This document shows positions 7,577 to 15,136 of a stretch of DNA of 35,230 nucleotides, in pieces; positions within the stretch are counted from its first letter, which is position 1; each line of letters opens with the position of its first letter. The notes under the pieces were generated by a model. It was not told the DNA's origin, did not search any database, and was given only the letters and a program-made list of their open reading frames with translations. Made by a program: the position numbers and the translations under genes. The DNA is from Bacteroidales bacterium (GTDB lineage Bacteria > Bacteroidota > Bacteroidia > Bacteroidales > P3), in contig JAFRRK010000034.1 of assembly GCA_017428115.1 (NCBI GenBank), positions 1 to 35,230 of the forward strand, written 5' to 3'.

Positions 7577-8179
7577 ATGAAAGCTATTGATATTTTTGAC
7601 ATATTTGACAGACAGATAGCCCAATACCATACTGCCGACTCTACCACCGAACCCTCTCACAACCCCTTTGGTGAGGGCTCGTTCGAGTTTCTGTTGTGGG
7701 AAAAGAGCTTTATTGATACAGTCCAGTGGCATTTGGAGGACTTGATTCGTCCTAACGATGTCGATCCCGTAGAGGCCTTGCGGCTAAAGCGATGGATAGA
7801 CCGCTCCAATCAGCAGCGTACTGACATGGTGGAACGTATTGATGACTATTATATGCAGCAATTTGCATCAGTGACGCCACTTCCTGATGCCAAGATTAAT
7901 ACTGAGACACCCGCATGGGCCTTGGATAGGCTTTCTATCTTGGCGTTGAAGATATACCATTTTGCCATCGAAGTTCATCGCACCGAAGTCAGCACCGAAC
8001 AGCATGCCCGTTGTCTGGCTAAATACAATATCCTCATTGAGCAAAAAACAGATTTAATCACTGCCATCGACGATCTTTTGCAAGACCTTTCGCAGGGTCG
8101 TAAGAAGATGAAGCTCTATCGCCAGATGAAGATGTATAACGACCCCCAACTCAACCCCATGTTATACGGCAAGAAGTGA
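7577..8179 (+). CDS. DUF4254 family protein
   Basis: 200 residues from the ATG at 7577 (MKAIDIFDIFDRQIAQYH). The frame is open 14 codons further upstream, but that part lies inside the previous gene. The sequence is all-helical and soluble, with the DUF4254 features NPFGEGSFEFLLWEKSFIDTVQWH in pieces, LKRWIDRSNQQRTDMVE and the end MYNDPQLNPMLY. The family is found in Bacteroidota, usually beside glycosyltransferase family 9 genes, as here (GTGA overlap with the next gene); its molecular role is not established and a part in glycan or LPS assembly is inferred from neighbours only. It starts one base after the stop of the preceding lipoprotein gene. Confidence 0.88.
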   Translation: MKAIDIFDIFDRQIAQYHTADSTTEPSHNPFGEGSFEFLLWEKSFIDTVQWHLEDLIRPNDVDPVEALRLKRWIDRSNQQRTDMVERIDDYYMQQFASVTPLPDAKINTETPAWALDRLSILALKIYHFAIEVHRTEVSTEQHARCLAKYNILIEQKTDLITAIDDLLQDLSQGRKKMKLYRQMKMYNDPQLNPMLYGKK

Positions 8180-9138
8180 GTGGGGGGCAATATAGAAGGC
8201 GTGTGCTAGTCGTTAGGCTGTCGGCACTGGGCGATGTGGCTATTCTGGAGCCTGTGTTGCGTCAGCGTGCTGCGGCTAACCCCGATGTTCTTTTTCTTGT
8301 CGCAGCACCGCCACGACTTGAGCCACTGTTCGGTGGAATGGCCAATGTGCATTATCTACCTACCGTTAAACGTCAGCGGCCTCGACAGCTATATAGGCAG
8401 TTGGCCGCCTCCAACCCCCATATAGTGGCCGACATGCACCATGTGTTGCGTACTATAGTTGTGGACTGGCTTTTTAGGCTGCATGGAGTGAAGGTGCGTA
8501 GTTTGTATAAGCAGAGATTGTCTTTTCGTACTTTTCGCCAGCCCATCTGGCAACGCTACGACCGGGTTTTCGAACGCTGTGGATTGAGTGGGACGGTAAA
8601 AGAGGATGGTTATTGGGAGGTGAAGTCGGCATCCGATAGCCGTCGAGTGGTGGGTGTAGCCCCCTTTGCCCAACATCAAGGCAAGATATGGCCTTTGGAG
8701 AAGATGGAACGACTTGTGGCAACATTAAGTCAGAAAGGCTGCCAGGTGTGCCTGTTTGGCAGTGCAGATGAGGCGGAGCTGTTGGATGCCTGGGCGCAAA
8801 GATACAAAGGGGTGAAATCGTTGGCGGGACGCTATGGTTTTGCCGAGGAGATGCAGCAGATTGCCTCGCTTGATGTGATGGTGAGCATGGATTCTGCCAA
8901 TATGCATTTTGCCTCATCGCTAGGAGTGCCCGTGGTGAGCATTTGGGGGGCTACGCATCCCTGCCGTGGCTTCTATGGCTGGAGGCAGGATCCCTCTTGG
9001 GCGGTGCAACACGAGATGAAGTGCCGCCCCTGCTCCAAGTATGGCAACAAGCCATGTCGCCGTGGCGATTACCCATGTCTTCAGAGTATAGAACCCTCAG
9101 AGGTATTGGAACGGATTGATAAGATGCTGGGCCTATGA
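8176..9138 (+). CDS. Glycosyltransferase family 9 (heptosyltransferase-like)
   Basis: 320 residues from a GTG start that overlaps the DUF4254 stop by four bases. Two Rossmann halves of the GT-B fold are visible: RVLVVRLSALGDVAILEPVL at the N-terminus, and GVAPFAQHQGKIWPLEKM with VSMDSANMHFASSLGVPVVS, IWGATHP in the second half, the usual nucleotide-sugar site of ADP-heptose transferases. A Cys-rich tail (MKCRPCSKYGNKPC, then GDYPCL) is common in Bacteroidota members. It probably adds a sugar to LPS or another surface glycan on the cytoplasmic side; the sugar cannot be told from sequence. The next gene overlaps its stop by ATGA. Confidence 0.92.
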   Translation: MSGGQYRRRVLVVRLSALGDVAILEPVLRQRAAANPDVLFLVAAPPRLEPLFGGMANVHYLPTVKRQRPRQLYRQLAASNPHIVADMHHVLRTIVVDWLFRLHGVKVRSLYKQRLSFRTFRQPIWQRYDRVFERCGLSGTVKEDGYWEVKSASDSRRVVGVAPFAQHQGKIWPLEKMERLVATLSQKGCQVCLFGSADEAELLDAWAQRYKGVKSLAGRYGFAEEMQQIASLDVMVSMDSANMHFASSLGVPVVSIWGATHPCRGFYGWRQDPSWAVQHEMKCRPCSKYGNKPCRRGDYPCLQSIEPSEVLERIDKMLGL

Positions 9139-9653
9139 TAGAATACATATCAGATAAAGAGCATTATACCAAAGTGTTGGAACGCTGCATGCGTGTGCGT
9201 CACGATCTTTGGATTGGTACCGCTGACCTGAAGGACCTCTATGTGGCGCGCGACACTGGTTCTGAGCCTTTCTTGGCAGTGTTGGACCGGCTGTTGAGGC
9301 AGGGGGTAGAGGTGCGTCTGCTACATGCTAAAGAGCCCGGCGAGAACTTTCGTGAGGATTTCGACCGCTACCCGGGCCTTTGGTCAAGGTTGGAGCGTCG
9401 GCTATGTCCTCGAGTCCATTTCAAGCTGCTTGTGTTTGACTGTGCCGAGGTCTATATTGGCTCAGCCAACCTTACCGGAGCCGGCATGGGTATGAAAGGC
9501 GACAGCACGCGCAACTTTGAGGCGGGTATTCTTACCGACGACCAATCTTTGGTTGATGCTGCCGCCGGCCACATTGAGGGTATCTGGCAGGGACGCCACT
9601 GTGCCAAGTGCAGGCGCAAAGCCTTTTGTGGCGACAGAATCAATGTACGATAA
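9135..9653 (+). CDS. Phospholipase D-like protein with a single HKD motif
   Basis: 172 residues, about half the size of a two-motif PLD enzyme. The HKD motif is H95-F-K97 ... D102 ... G109-S-A-N112 (HFKLLVF, then YIGSANLTG). Single-motif members normally work as dimers on phosphodiester bonds of nucleic acids or lipids. The C-terminus carries C156, C159 and C165 (HCAKCRRKAFC), perhaps a small metal site. There is no signal peptide, so it should be cytosolic. The start ATG overlaps the GT9 stop. Its link to glycan genes is positional only; the substrate is unknown. Confidence 0.88.
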   Translation: MIEYISDKEHYTKVLERCMRVRHDLWIGTADLKDLYVARDTGSEPFLAVLDRLLRQGVEVRLLHAKEPGENFREDFDRYPGLWSRLERRLCPRVHFKLLVFDCAEVYIGSANLTGAGMGMKGDSTRNFEAGILTDDQSLVDAAAGHIEGIWQGRHCAKCRRKAFCGDRINVR

Positions 9654-9667
9654 GAATTGATGATAAG

Positions 9668-10381
9668 ATGCAAAAGAGCTTAAATTCATTGTTATTGCTA
9701 TTTGTATTGTTGCTGGTAGCAGTTGTGGCGTTGTGTTGTGGCGGAGGGCAGCATGAGGAGCCTCGAAGAGGACGTTTTTCTGTCAGTGATACAGAGCAGG
9801 TGGACTTTGCTCCTGGCAATCTGGATGAGGATGGGCGTAGCTTTGTGGCACATCAGTGGGACTATGGTTGGCTTTTTGGTTGGGGAACGGGCGACCGTCC
9901 TAGCGACACCATTGACGATTGGCACGAGTATGTCCGCTTCGATGATTGGGGCAGTCGTATTGGTGGTGGTTGGCGCACACCTACTGCCCAAGAGTGGCAC
10001 TACTTGCTTTTCGAACGCAAAGATGCCGACCAAAAACACACAGTTGCTACAGTCAATGGCATGCCGGGGTTGATGTTGCTGCCCGACGATTGGGTGCTGC
10101 CAGAGGGGTACACCTTAGTGAGCGGAGCTACAAGCTGGGATGCCAACAGTTATACCGCAAGCCAGTGGGATGAGATGGAACGTGCTGGAGCTGTATTTCT
10201 GCCTGCCGCAGGCTTCCGCTGGGGCGCGATGTGCTACTCATTCCAATGTCAAGGCCTATATTGGTCTTCTACCATACAGAGCGAAGGTTGTCCCTACACC
10301 ATGCACTTCGACAGCAATGTTCTTGCCGTCGACTGGGATAATACACCCCAATTCGGGCAGTCGGTGCGACTGGTGCGTTAG
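9668..10381 (+). CDS. Exported lipoprotein-like protein with a FISUMP/FGE-like domain
   Basis: 237 residues from the ATG at 9668, which opens a hydrophobic leader ending VVALCC (possible lipobox Cys at 22 or 23). The ATG at 9608 lies in the PLD gene and spoils the signal. The mature part has the signature spread seen in FISUMP and formylglycine-generating-enzyme-like (C-type lectin fold) domains of Bacteroidota: VDFAPGNL at the start, GGGWRTPTAQEWHYLL, PGLMLLPDDW, AGAVFLPAAGFRWG and GLYWSST, ending SVRLVR. Such domains sit in surface lipoproteins with unknown ligands. It begins 14 nt after the PLD gene and is the last gene of the six-gene run; it converges with the histidine kinase gene. Confidence 0.75.
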   Translation: MQKSLNSLLLLFVLLLVAVVALCCGGGQHEEPRRGRFSVSDTEQVDFAPGNLDEDGRSFVAHQWDYGWLFGWGTGDRPSDTIDDWHEYVRFDDWGSRIGGGWRTPTAQEWHYLLFERKDADQKHTVATVNGMPGLMLLPDDWVLPEGYTLVSGATSWDANSYTASQWDEMERAGAVFLPAAGFRWGAMCYSFQCQGLYWSSTIQSEGCPYTMHFDSNVLAVDWDNTPQFGQSVRLVR

Positions 10382-10447
10382 AGAAGAATGGTTGCATCTC
10401 TTTTATAAGTATCGACCTTTGCCCACCGAATGCTCAACTATTGGTCA

Positions 10448-11980
10448 CTATTCAAGTGGCAGTGAGATGGTGAAGGTGGTGCCTTGTCCGAGTTCGCTGG
10501 TGAGAGAGATGCGGCCTTTGTGGAGGGCAACTACTTGGGAGACGTAGTTGAGGCCGATGCCGAAACCTTTGACGTTGTGGACATCGCCTGTCGACACTCG
10601 ATAGAATTTTTCGAAAATATGCTTTTGGTCTTCTTTGGCTATGCCGATGCCATTGTCGGCTATTTCGAGGATTGCACAGCTGTCGCGAGTGAATGTAGTG
10701 ATGGTTATATGTGGCTGGCGTTCGGAGTATTTGATTGCGTTGTCGATAAGGTTGTGAATCATGTTGGAGATGTGGAGCTCGTCGGCAAAGAGTATGCCAT
10801 TGATGTCGCCAAGGTGAGTTTCGATGGTGCCCTGGCGGTTTTGTATGGTGAGTTTGAAGTTTTTGATGGATGAGAGTACGAGGCTGTTGAGGTCGATTTC
10901 GTTGAGGTTGAGAGAGAAGTTTTTGCGCGACATCTTTGCACTTTGTAGGAGGGTTTCGATAAGTATCCTCATACGTCGGTTTTCGTCGCTGATGATATTG
11001 ATGAAGTTGAGGCGTGTGGTGGAATCGCTAGTGACGGACTCGTCTTCAAGCATTTCGCAGGCAAGGCTGATGGTGGCAATGGGAGTTTTGATTTCGTGGG
11101 TCATGTTGTTGATGAAGTCGGTTTTCATCTCGTCGAGCTTGCGTTGGGACGAGATGGTACGCAGTGAGATGATGAAGAGTAGTGTGATGAGGAGAATCAT
11201 GAAGAGGCTGATGACGGTGTAGAGGTTGGTGTCACTGCTGAGAAGCATGGGAGCCGAGGGGAAGGCGAGGACCACGAAGAGGTTGTCGTCGGAGGAGATG
11301 CCATGAGGGTGGAATGAGTATTTGTAGGCGGTGTTGCGGAGGTCATCCTCGTTTGCGTCGGCACTAGAATAGAGCAATGAGTCATCCTCGGCAAGGAGTA
11401 CGCCTATATAGGGGTTGATGTCGACACCGTTGATGATTAGTTCTTCCCTTATCAATGAATCGAGCAGGGGAAAGTTGAGCTTTGAGGCATCGATAGAGTT
11501 GTTGATGTCGATGGTGGGGTTGTTTCTACTCTGAGTCTGTTTGATGGTGCCTAATAGTCTGTTGCGAGCATTGAGGAGGGTGTTGTATTGTGTAAGCGTG
11601 TTCTCATCAGCAGGGGAGAGGTGGGCACCAATCTTGGGAAAGGCGCTGTCTTGAGTGGAAATGCCGAAGAGTACACGCTGTTCGTCGTAGAAGAGTTCTT
11701 CGTTGAGGCGAATGATGTCTTGCATCTTTTCGTTGAGCTCGTCGATGCGGCGGAAGCGTTGTAGTCGGTAACGCTCCTTTTGTGATACGTAGTCTTCAAT
11801 TTTCATCTGGTCTAGCTGGGCAAAGACATCGTCGATGGCGTTGTTCACGCTGATATTAAACAGGTTTTCGCTTATCTTGGCAGACTTCTTGGTTTGGCTG
11901 ATTTGGATAATAATCAAGCTGATGGAAGCAAGTGCGAAAATTGAGGACAACAATAATAGCAGGTGTCGTTTCATAAACAT
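10448..11980 (-). CDS. Membrane sensor histidine kinase (orphan)
   Basis: 510 residues. TM helix about 6-26, a periplasmic sensor region of about 220 residues with no recognised domain, TM helix about 255-275, then a HisKA domain with phospho-acceptor H295 (MTHEIKTPIA) and an HATPase_c domain with N box NLIDNAIKYSE, G1 DNGIGIA, F box FEKFYRV and G2 GFGIGL, ending TTFTISLPLE. It should autophosphorylate and pass phosphate to a response regulator. No regulator gene lies next to it: the downstream neighbour is convergent and the upstream one (mtnN) divergent, so its partner is elsewhere. A start two codons later (MKRHLLLL) is equally possible. Confidence 0.93.
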   Translation of the reverse strand: MFMKRHLLLLLSSIFALASISLIIIQISQTKKSAKISENLFNISVNNAIDDVFAQLDQMKIEDYVSQKERYRLQRFRRIDELNEKMQDIIRLNEELFYDEQRVLFGISTQDSAFPKIGAHLSPADENTLTQYNTLLNARNRLLGTIKQTQSRNNPTIDINNSIDASKLNFPLLDSLIREELIINGVDINPYIGVLLAEDDSLLYSSADANEDDLRNTAYKYSFHPHGISSDDNLFVVLAFPSAPMLLSSDTNLYTVISLFMILLITLLFIISLRTISSQRKLDEMKTDFINNMTHEIKTPIATISLACEMLEDESVTSDSTTRLNFINIISDENRRMRILIETLLQSAKMSRKNFSLNLNEIDLNSLVLSSIKNFKLTIQNRQGTIETHLGDINGILFADELHISNMIHNLIDNAIKYSERQPHITITTFTRDSCAILEIADNGIGIAKEDQKHIFEKFYRVSTGDVHNVKGFGIGLNYVSQVVALHKGRISLTSELGQGTTFTISLPLE

Positions 11981-12050
11981 AACTGTTTGCTCATATAACG
12001 GAAACTGGGGTGAAAAATTATTTTTTACTTAATAAATAAGAAAAAAATCT

Positions 12051-12058
12051 TATTTTTG
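12051..12058 (+). promoter_or_regulatory. -7 promoter box TATTTTTG for mtnN
   Basis: Exact TAnnTTTG match 63 nt before the mtnN start, with a T-rich stretch at 12020-12026 at about the -33 position. Directly downstream the leader can form a 7-bp hairpin, ATCCTCA (12060-12066) with TGAGGAT (12075-12081). Confidence 0.75.
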
Positions 12059-12121
12059 CATCCTCATATAAAGCTGAGGATGGATTGGAAACGTCCGTAA
12101 CTCAATTAAATAGAAGAATAG

Positions 12122-12796
12122 ATGAAGATAGGTATTATAATAGCAATGGATATTGAGTATCGCAAGATGTGCGAAGCCTTAGGCGGCCAAGCCGTGGGCA
12201 GCATCAACGGTAACGAGATTGTATTGTGGCAGTGCGGCATCGGAAAGGTGAACGCAGCCGTGGGCACTATGCAGTTGGTGGCTGAGCATCATCCCGATTG
12301 CATCATCAGCACCGGTCTAGCAGGAGGTATAGACGAGAGCCTGCATGTGATGGATGTGGTGGTGGGCAGCCAGACGGCTTATCATGATGTGTGGTGCGGA
12401 ATGGGTAACGAATATGGCCAGATTCAGGGTATGCCTGCAAGGTTCGATGCACATCCGTTGTTGCTTCGTTGTGCGCACGATATAGCTGTAGGGAATACGG
12501 TGCAGGTGAAAGAGGGTTTGATATGTACCGGCGACCAGTTCATCACGGATCATGATGCGCTATCGCGCATTAAGAGCCGTTTCCCCGACGGTTTGGCTTG
12601 CGAGATGGAGTCTGCCGCCATTGCACAGGCGTGCCATATTCTTGGCATCCCGTTTATGAGCATTAGGGTTATCAGCGACACTCCTGGCAACACCGAAAAC
12701 CATCAGCAGCAGTGGGACGAGTTCCTTGCATCTATGGGTGAACGCTCGTTCCTCTTTATGAAGCAGTATCTTGACTGCCTGCAATCGGAGCTTTGA
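12122..12796 (+). CDS. mtnN: 5'-methylthioadenosine/S-adenosylhomocysteine nucleosidase
   Basis: 224 residues, usual length for the family. It splits adenine from S-adenosylhomocysteine and 5'-methylthioadenosine in the cytosol, giving S-ribosylhomocysteine or methylthioribose. Visible landmarks: MKIGIIIAMDIEYRKM with the acid Glu, ISTGLAGGI, the base-binding ICTGDQFI, the ribose-binding CEMESAAIA Glu and RVISDTPG with the catalytic Asp. Transcription probably starts from the -7 box 63 nt upstream. luxS, which uses its product, lies 66 nt downstream on the same strand with no terminator between, so the two may be cotranscribed. Confidence 0.95.
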   Translation: MKIGIIIAMDIEYRKMCEALGGQAVGSINGNEIVLWQCGIGKVNAAVGTMQLVAEHHPDCIISTGLAGGIDESLHVMDVVVGSQTAYHDVWCGMGNEYGQIQGMPARFDAHPLLLRCAHDIAVGNTVQVKEGLICTGDQFITDHDALSRIKSRFPDGLACEMESAAIAQACHILGIPFMSIRVISDTPGNTENHQQQWDEFLASMGERSFLFMKQYLDCLQSEL

Positions 12797-12862
12797 ACAG
12801 AGCAATTCATTTGGAAATTTGAAAGATATTAATAAACTATACTAGACATTTTTTTACTTACA

Positions 12863-13348
12863 ATGAAAACAATACCCAGCTTCACGATTGACCATATACA
12901 CCTGCTTCGCGGCATATATGTGTCGCGCAAAGACCAAATAGGCAATGATGTTGTCACAACATTCGATATACGTATGAAGGAGCCCAATCGCGAGCCAGCC
13001 CTAGGGCAAGGGGCGATACACACCATTGAGCATCTGGCGGCCACCTATTTGCGCAACGACCCCCAGTGGGCAGACAGGATAGTATATTGGGGTCCAATGG
13101 GCTGTCTGACTGGCAACTATTTGCTAATGCGTGGCGACTTACAACCCAAAGATATTATAGGACTTATGCGTGACACGTTTCGTTTTGTGGCAGAATATGA
13201 AGGGGATATTCCAGGCGCTGCCCCCAAAGACTGTGGCAACTATCTGTTGCACGACTTGCCTATGGCCAAATGGGAGTCGGCCAAATTCCTTCATGAGGTT
13301 CTGGAACAGATGACCATAGACAACATGCGTTATCCCACACAGGAATAA
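12863..13348 (+). CDS. luxS: S-ribosylhomocysteine lyase (AI-2 synthase)
   Basis: 161 residues, standard LuxS size. It converts S-ribosylhomocysteine to homocysteine and DPD, the precursor of autoinducer 2. The metal site is H53, H57 (HTIEH, with catalytic Glu56) and C124 (KDCGNY); the catalytic Cys81 is in GPMGCLTGNY. N-terminal FTIDHIHLLRGIYVSR and the MKEPNREPAL loop are family hallmarks. Following mtnN, it completes the two-step SAH recycling route. AI-2 signalling itself would need a receptor not seen in this window; the gene may serve metabolism only. Confidence 0.97.
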   Translation: MKTIPSFTIDHIHLLRGIYVSRKDQIGNDVVTTFDIRMKEPNREPALGQGAIHTIEHLAATYLRNDPQWADRIVYWGPMGCLTGNYLLMRGDLQPKDIIGLMRDTFRFVAEYEGDIPGAAPKDCGNYLLHDLPMAKWESAKFLHEVLEQMTIDNMRYPTQE

Positions 13349-13422
13349 TAATAAAAAAAAATTGCTCCACACACAATATTATTTCAAAAGAGTAGTTATA
13401 TAACCGTTTTTATTGACCAATT

Positions 13423-13496
13423 GGCCCCGTAGTTCAGTTGAATAGAACGTCGGATTCCGGTTCCGAAAGTCGTGGGTTTGAATCCCGCCGGGGTCA
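13423..13496 (+). tRNA. tRNA-Arg (anticodon CCG)
   Basis: Full cloverleaf: acceptor GGCCCCG with CGGGGTC, D stem GTTC/GAAC, anticodon stem TCGGA/TCCGA around loop TTCCGGT (anticodon CCG, reads CGG), T stem GTGGG/CCCGC with loop TTTGAAT, discriminator A. The CCA end is not encoded. No -7 box is evident upstream. The next CDS begins only 18 nt after the tRNA. Confidence 0.95.
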
Positions 13497-13514
13497 CAAA
13501 TAATACTTCCAAAA

Positions 13515-14396
13515 GTGAAGAATATTTCCCTTTTTTTTCGTGATTCAAAGCCTTTTTCTCAGTTGGTGGGGCTTTTGTTTTTATTTGTTATGGGCTTTAT
13601 CCTGGCCCTGGGTGTACAGATGCTTTTTCCGGCGGGTTATGATACTCCGGCCTCCATACGGCTCAGCCTTGTGTCGCAATGCTTTGCCCAGTTGTTGATG
13701 TTTTTGCTGCCAGCAGTGCTCTTTACGATGCTGTACCAGGGCGGGGGCAAGTGCCTGGCACTCGATTTCAGTGGGCGCAAATGGTTGCTGGCTGGCGTGG
13801 CAGTTGTTATATTCCTCCTGTTGGTGCCTATTAACGATTGGCTTACATGGTGGAACGACCATTGGGATTTGGCCTCGCTTGAAGCCACCATGCGCAAGAT
13901 GTCTAATGCCTCAAAGGAGGCGGTGGAGAGGATGCTTTCGCTTACTGCAATAGGCGAGCTTGTGCTACAGCTATTTGTGGTGGCACTGATACCGGCTGTA
14001 TGTGAGGAGATGTTCTTTCGGGGGGCTTTGCAGCAATTGTTTGTCCGTTGGTTTGGCAACAACCATGTGGCTATCATAGTCACGGCCCTCGTATTCTCTT
14101 TGGCACATGGCGACCTTTATGGTCTGGTGCCTCGTTTTGTATTAGGTCTGTTGTTGGGCTATCTGTTCTTCTTCTCAGGTTCGATGTTGGTGAATGTGTG
14201 CGCCCACTTTTTCAACAATGCAATCATTGTCCTCCTATACTTTTTTTATCACAAGGGTACCCTCGCCATGTCTCCCGATGCACCTCTGCAGATGCCGTGG
14301 TACACCACCCTTTTCTGCACATTGGCGGCAGCCATACTATTCGTTCAATATTTTGTCAAAAATGGCAAAAAAGATACTCCCGAGCATTCAATATGA
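13515..14396 (+). CDS. CPBP family intramembrane glutamic endopeptidase
   Basis: 293 residues from a GTG start. Seven or eight hydrophobic helices are visible. The CPBP (Abi/CAAX protease) motifs are complete: E164-E165-x3-R169 (CEEMFFRGALQ), FSLAH198GD and HFFNN near residue 228. Members cut or process membrane-bound or prenyl-like peptides, in bacteria often linked to bacteriocin immunity or envelope stress, but the substrate here is unknown. The gene begins 18 nt after tRNA-Arg and no promoter fits in that gap, so a shared transcript with the tRNA is likely. The GTG start gives a full first helix; no ATG is suitably placed near it. Confidence 0.9.
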   Translation: MKNISLFFRDSKPFSQLVGLLFLFVMGFILALGVQMLFPAGYDTPASIRLSLVSQCFAQLLMFLLPAVLFTMLYQGGGKCLALDFSGRKWLLAGVAVVIFLLLVPINDWLTWWNDHWDLASLEATMRKMSNASKEAVERMLSLTAIGELVLQLFVVALIPAVCEEMFFRGALQQLFVRWFGNNHVAIIVTALVFSLAHGDLYGLVPRFVLGLLLGYLFFFSGSMLVNVCAHFFNNAIIVLLYFFYHKGTLAMSPDAPLQMPWYTTLFCTLAAAILFVQYFVKNGKKDTPEHSI

Positions 14397-14539
14397 GTTG
14401 CTACAAGTCAATTAATTGCTCTATTTGGATAAAAATATTTTTATTTGCAAAGTGCTGGTAATTAGTATGTAATGTATAAAAAATTGACTTATAGACATAA
14501 AAGAAATAAAAAAATAATTGTCGTATCACATTTTTTTTG

Positions 14540-14547
14540 TACTTTTG
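14540..14547 (+). promoter_or_regulatory. -7 promoter box TACTTTTG for the HU gene
   Basis: Exact TAnnTTTG match 90 nt before the HU start. The implied leader contains a hairpin CACCTT-GAAA-AAGGTG (14558-14573) and a 27-nt tandem duplication. Confidence 0.78.
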
Positions 14548-14580
14548 CAGCCAGTTTCACCTTGAAAAAGGTGGTGAATG

Positions 14581-14634
14581 AACAAATAACATTTAAAAAT
14601 AATAAGTAACAAATAACATTTAAAAATAATAAGT
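14581..14634 (+). repeat. 27-nt perfect tandem duplication in the HU gene leader
   Basis: Copies 14581-14607 and 14608-14634 are identical (AACAAATAACATTT then AAAAATAATAAGT). The second ends 3 nt before the HU ATG, so the duplicated unit is the ribosome-loading region of an SD-less, A-rich leader. Confidence 0.93.
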
Positions 14635-14637
14635 AAT

Positions 14638-14922
14638 ATGACTAAGGCAGAAATTGTTGCTCAAATCGCACAGAAAACCGGTATTGAGAAGGTCGCCATC
14701 CAGGCTACCGTTGAAGAATTCATGAATGTTGTAAAGGAGTCTCTCTCTGAGGGAGAGAATGTCTACCTCCGTGGATTTGGCAGTTTCATCATCAAGAAAC
14801 GTGCTGAGAAGACTGGTCGTAACATCTCCAAGAACACTACCATCATCATCCCTGCTCACAATATCCCTTCGTTCAAACCCGCTAAGACTTTTGTCAACGA
14901 AGTTAAAAAGAGTGTTAAGTAA
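14638..14922 (+). CDS. HU/IHF family DNA-binding protein
   Basis: 94 residues, typical HU length. It begins MTKAEIVAQIAQKTGIEK with the helical dimer half, then VYLRGFGSFIIKKRAEKTGRN, the beta arm and the tip (NTTIIIPAHNIPSFKPAK), where the canonical Pro of the tip is conserved. It binds and bends DNA as a dimer and shapes the nucleoid. It is followed 24 nt later by the tiny basic gene and a strong terminator, so the two form one transcription unit. Strong expression is suggested by the good promoter and A-rich leader. Confidence 0.95.
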   Translation: MTKAEIVAQIAQKTGIEKVAIQATVEEFMNVVKESLSEGENVYLRGFGSFIIKKRAEKTGRNISKNTTIIIPAHNIPSFKPAKTFVNEVKKSVK

Positions 14923-14946
14923 GTAAACAATTAATTCAGTTATAGT

Positions 14947-15036
14947 ATGCCTAACGGTAAAAAACACAAAAGACACAAGATGTCTACTCACAAGCGCAAA
15001 AAACGTCTGCGCAAGAATAGACATAAGAAGAAGTAA
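14947..15036 (+). CDS. 29-residue Lys/Arg-rich protein, AURKAIP1/COX24 (mS38/bS22)-like
   Basis: MPNGKKHKRHKMSTHKRKK is followed by RLRKNRHKKK and stop. About two thirds of the residues are Lys, Arg or His. The HKMxxHKRKKRLRKNRHK pattern matches the tiny AURKAIP1/COX24 family, which includes mitochondrial ribosomal protein mS38 and actinobacterial bS22, so a small-subunit ribosome-associated role is likely but inferred. Closely similar peptides are, as I recall, conserved in Bacteroidales between HU and RNase G genes, as here. Its short length means automated gene callers often miss it. Confidence 0.8.
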   Translation: MPNGKKHKRHKMSTHKRKKRLRKNRHKKK

Positions 15037-15077
15037 CTATCTTCTTCCCCTAGTCTAAAACATTTTTTCAGCTAAAA

Positions 15078-15129
15078 CAAATTACACACAGGCGTCTTTT
15101 CGCCCGCTTGTGTAATTTGTTTTTTACTT
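15078..15129 (+). terminator. Strong intrinsic terminator after the HU operon
   Basis: CAAATTACACA (15078-15088) pairs perfectly with TGTGTAATTTG (15109-15119); an inner GGCG/CGCC can extend it. T-rich sequence follows to 15132. It ends only a few bases before the RNase G start at 15137. Confidence 0.9.
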
Positions 15130-15136
15130 TTTTCGA

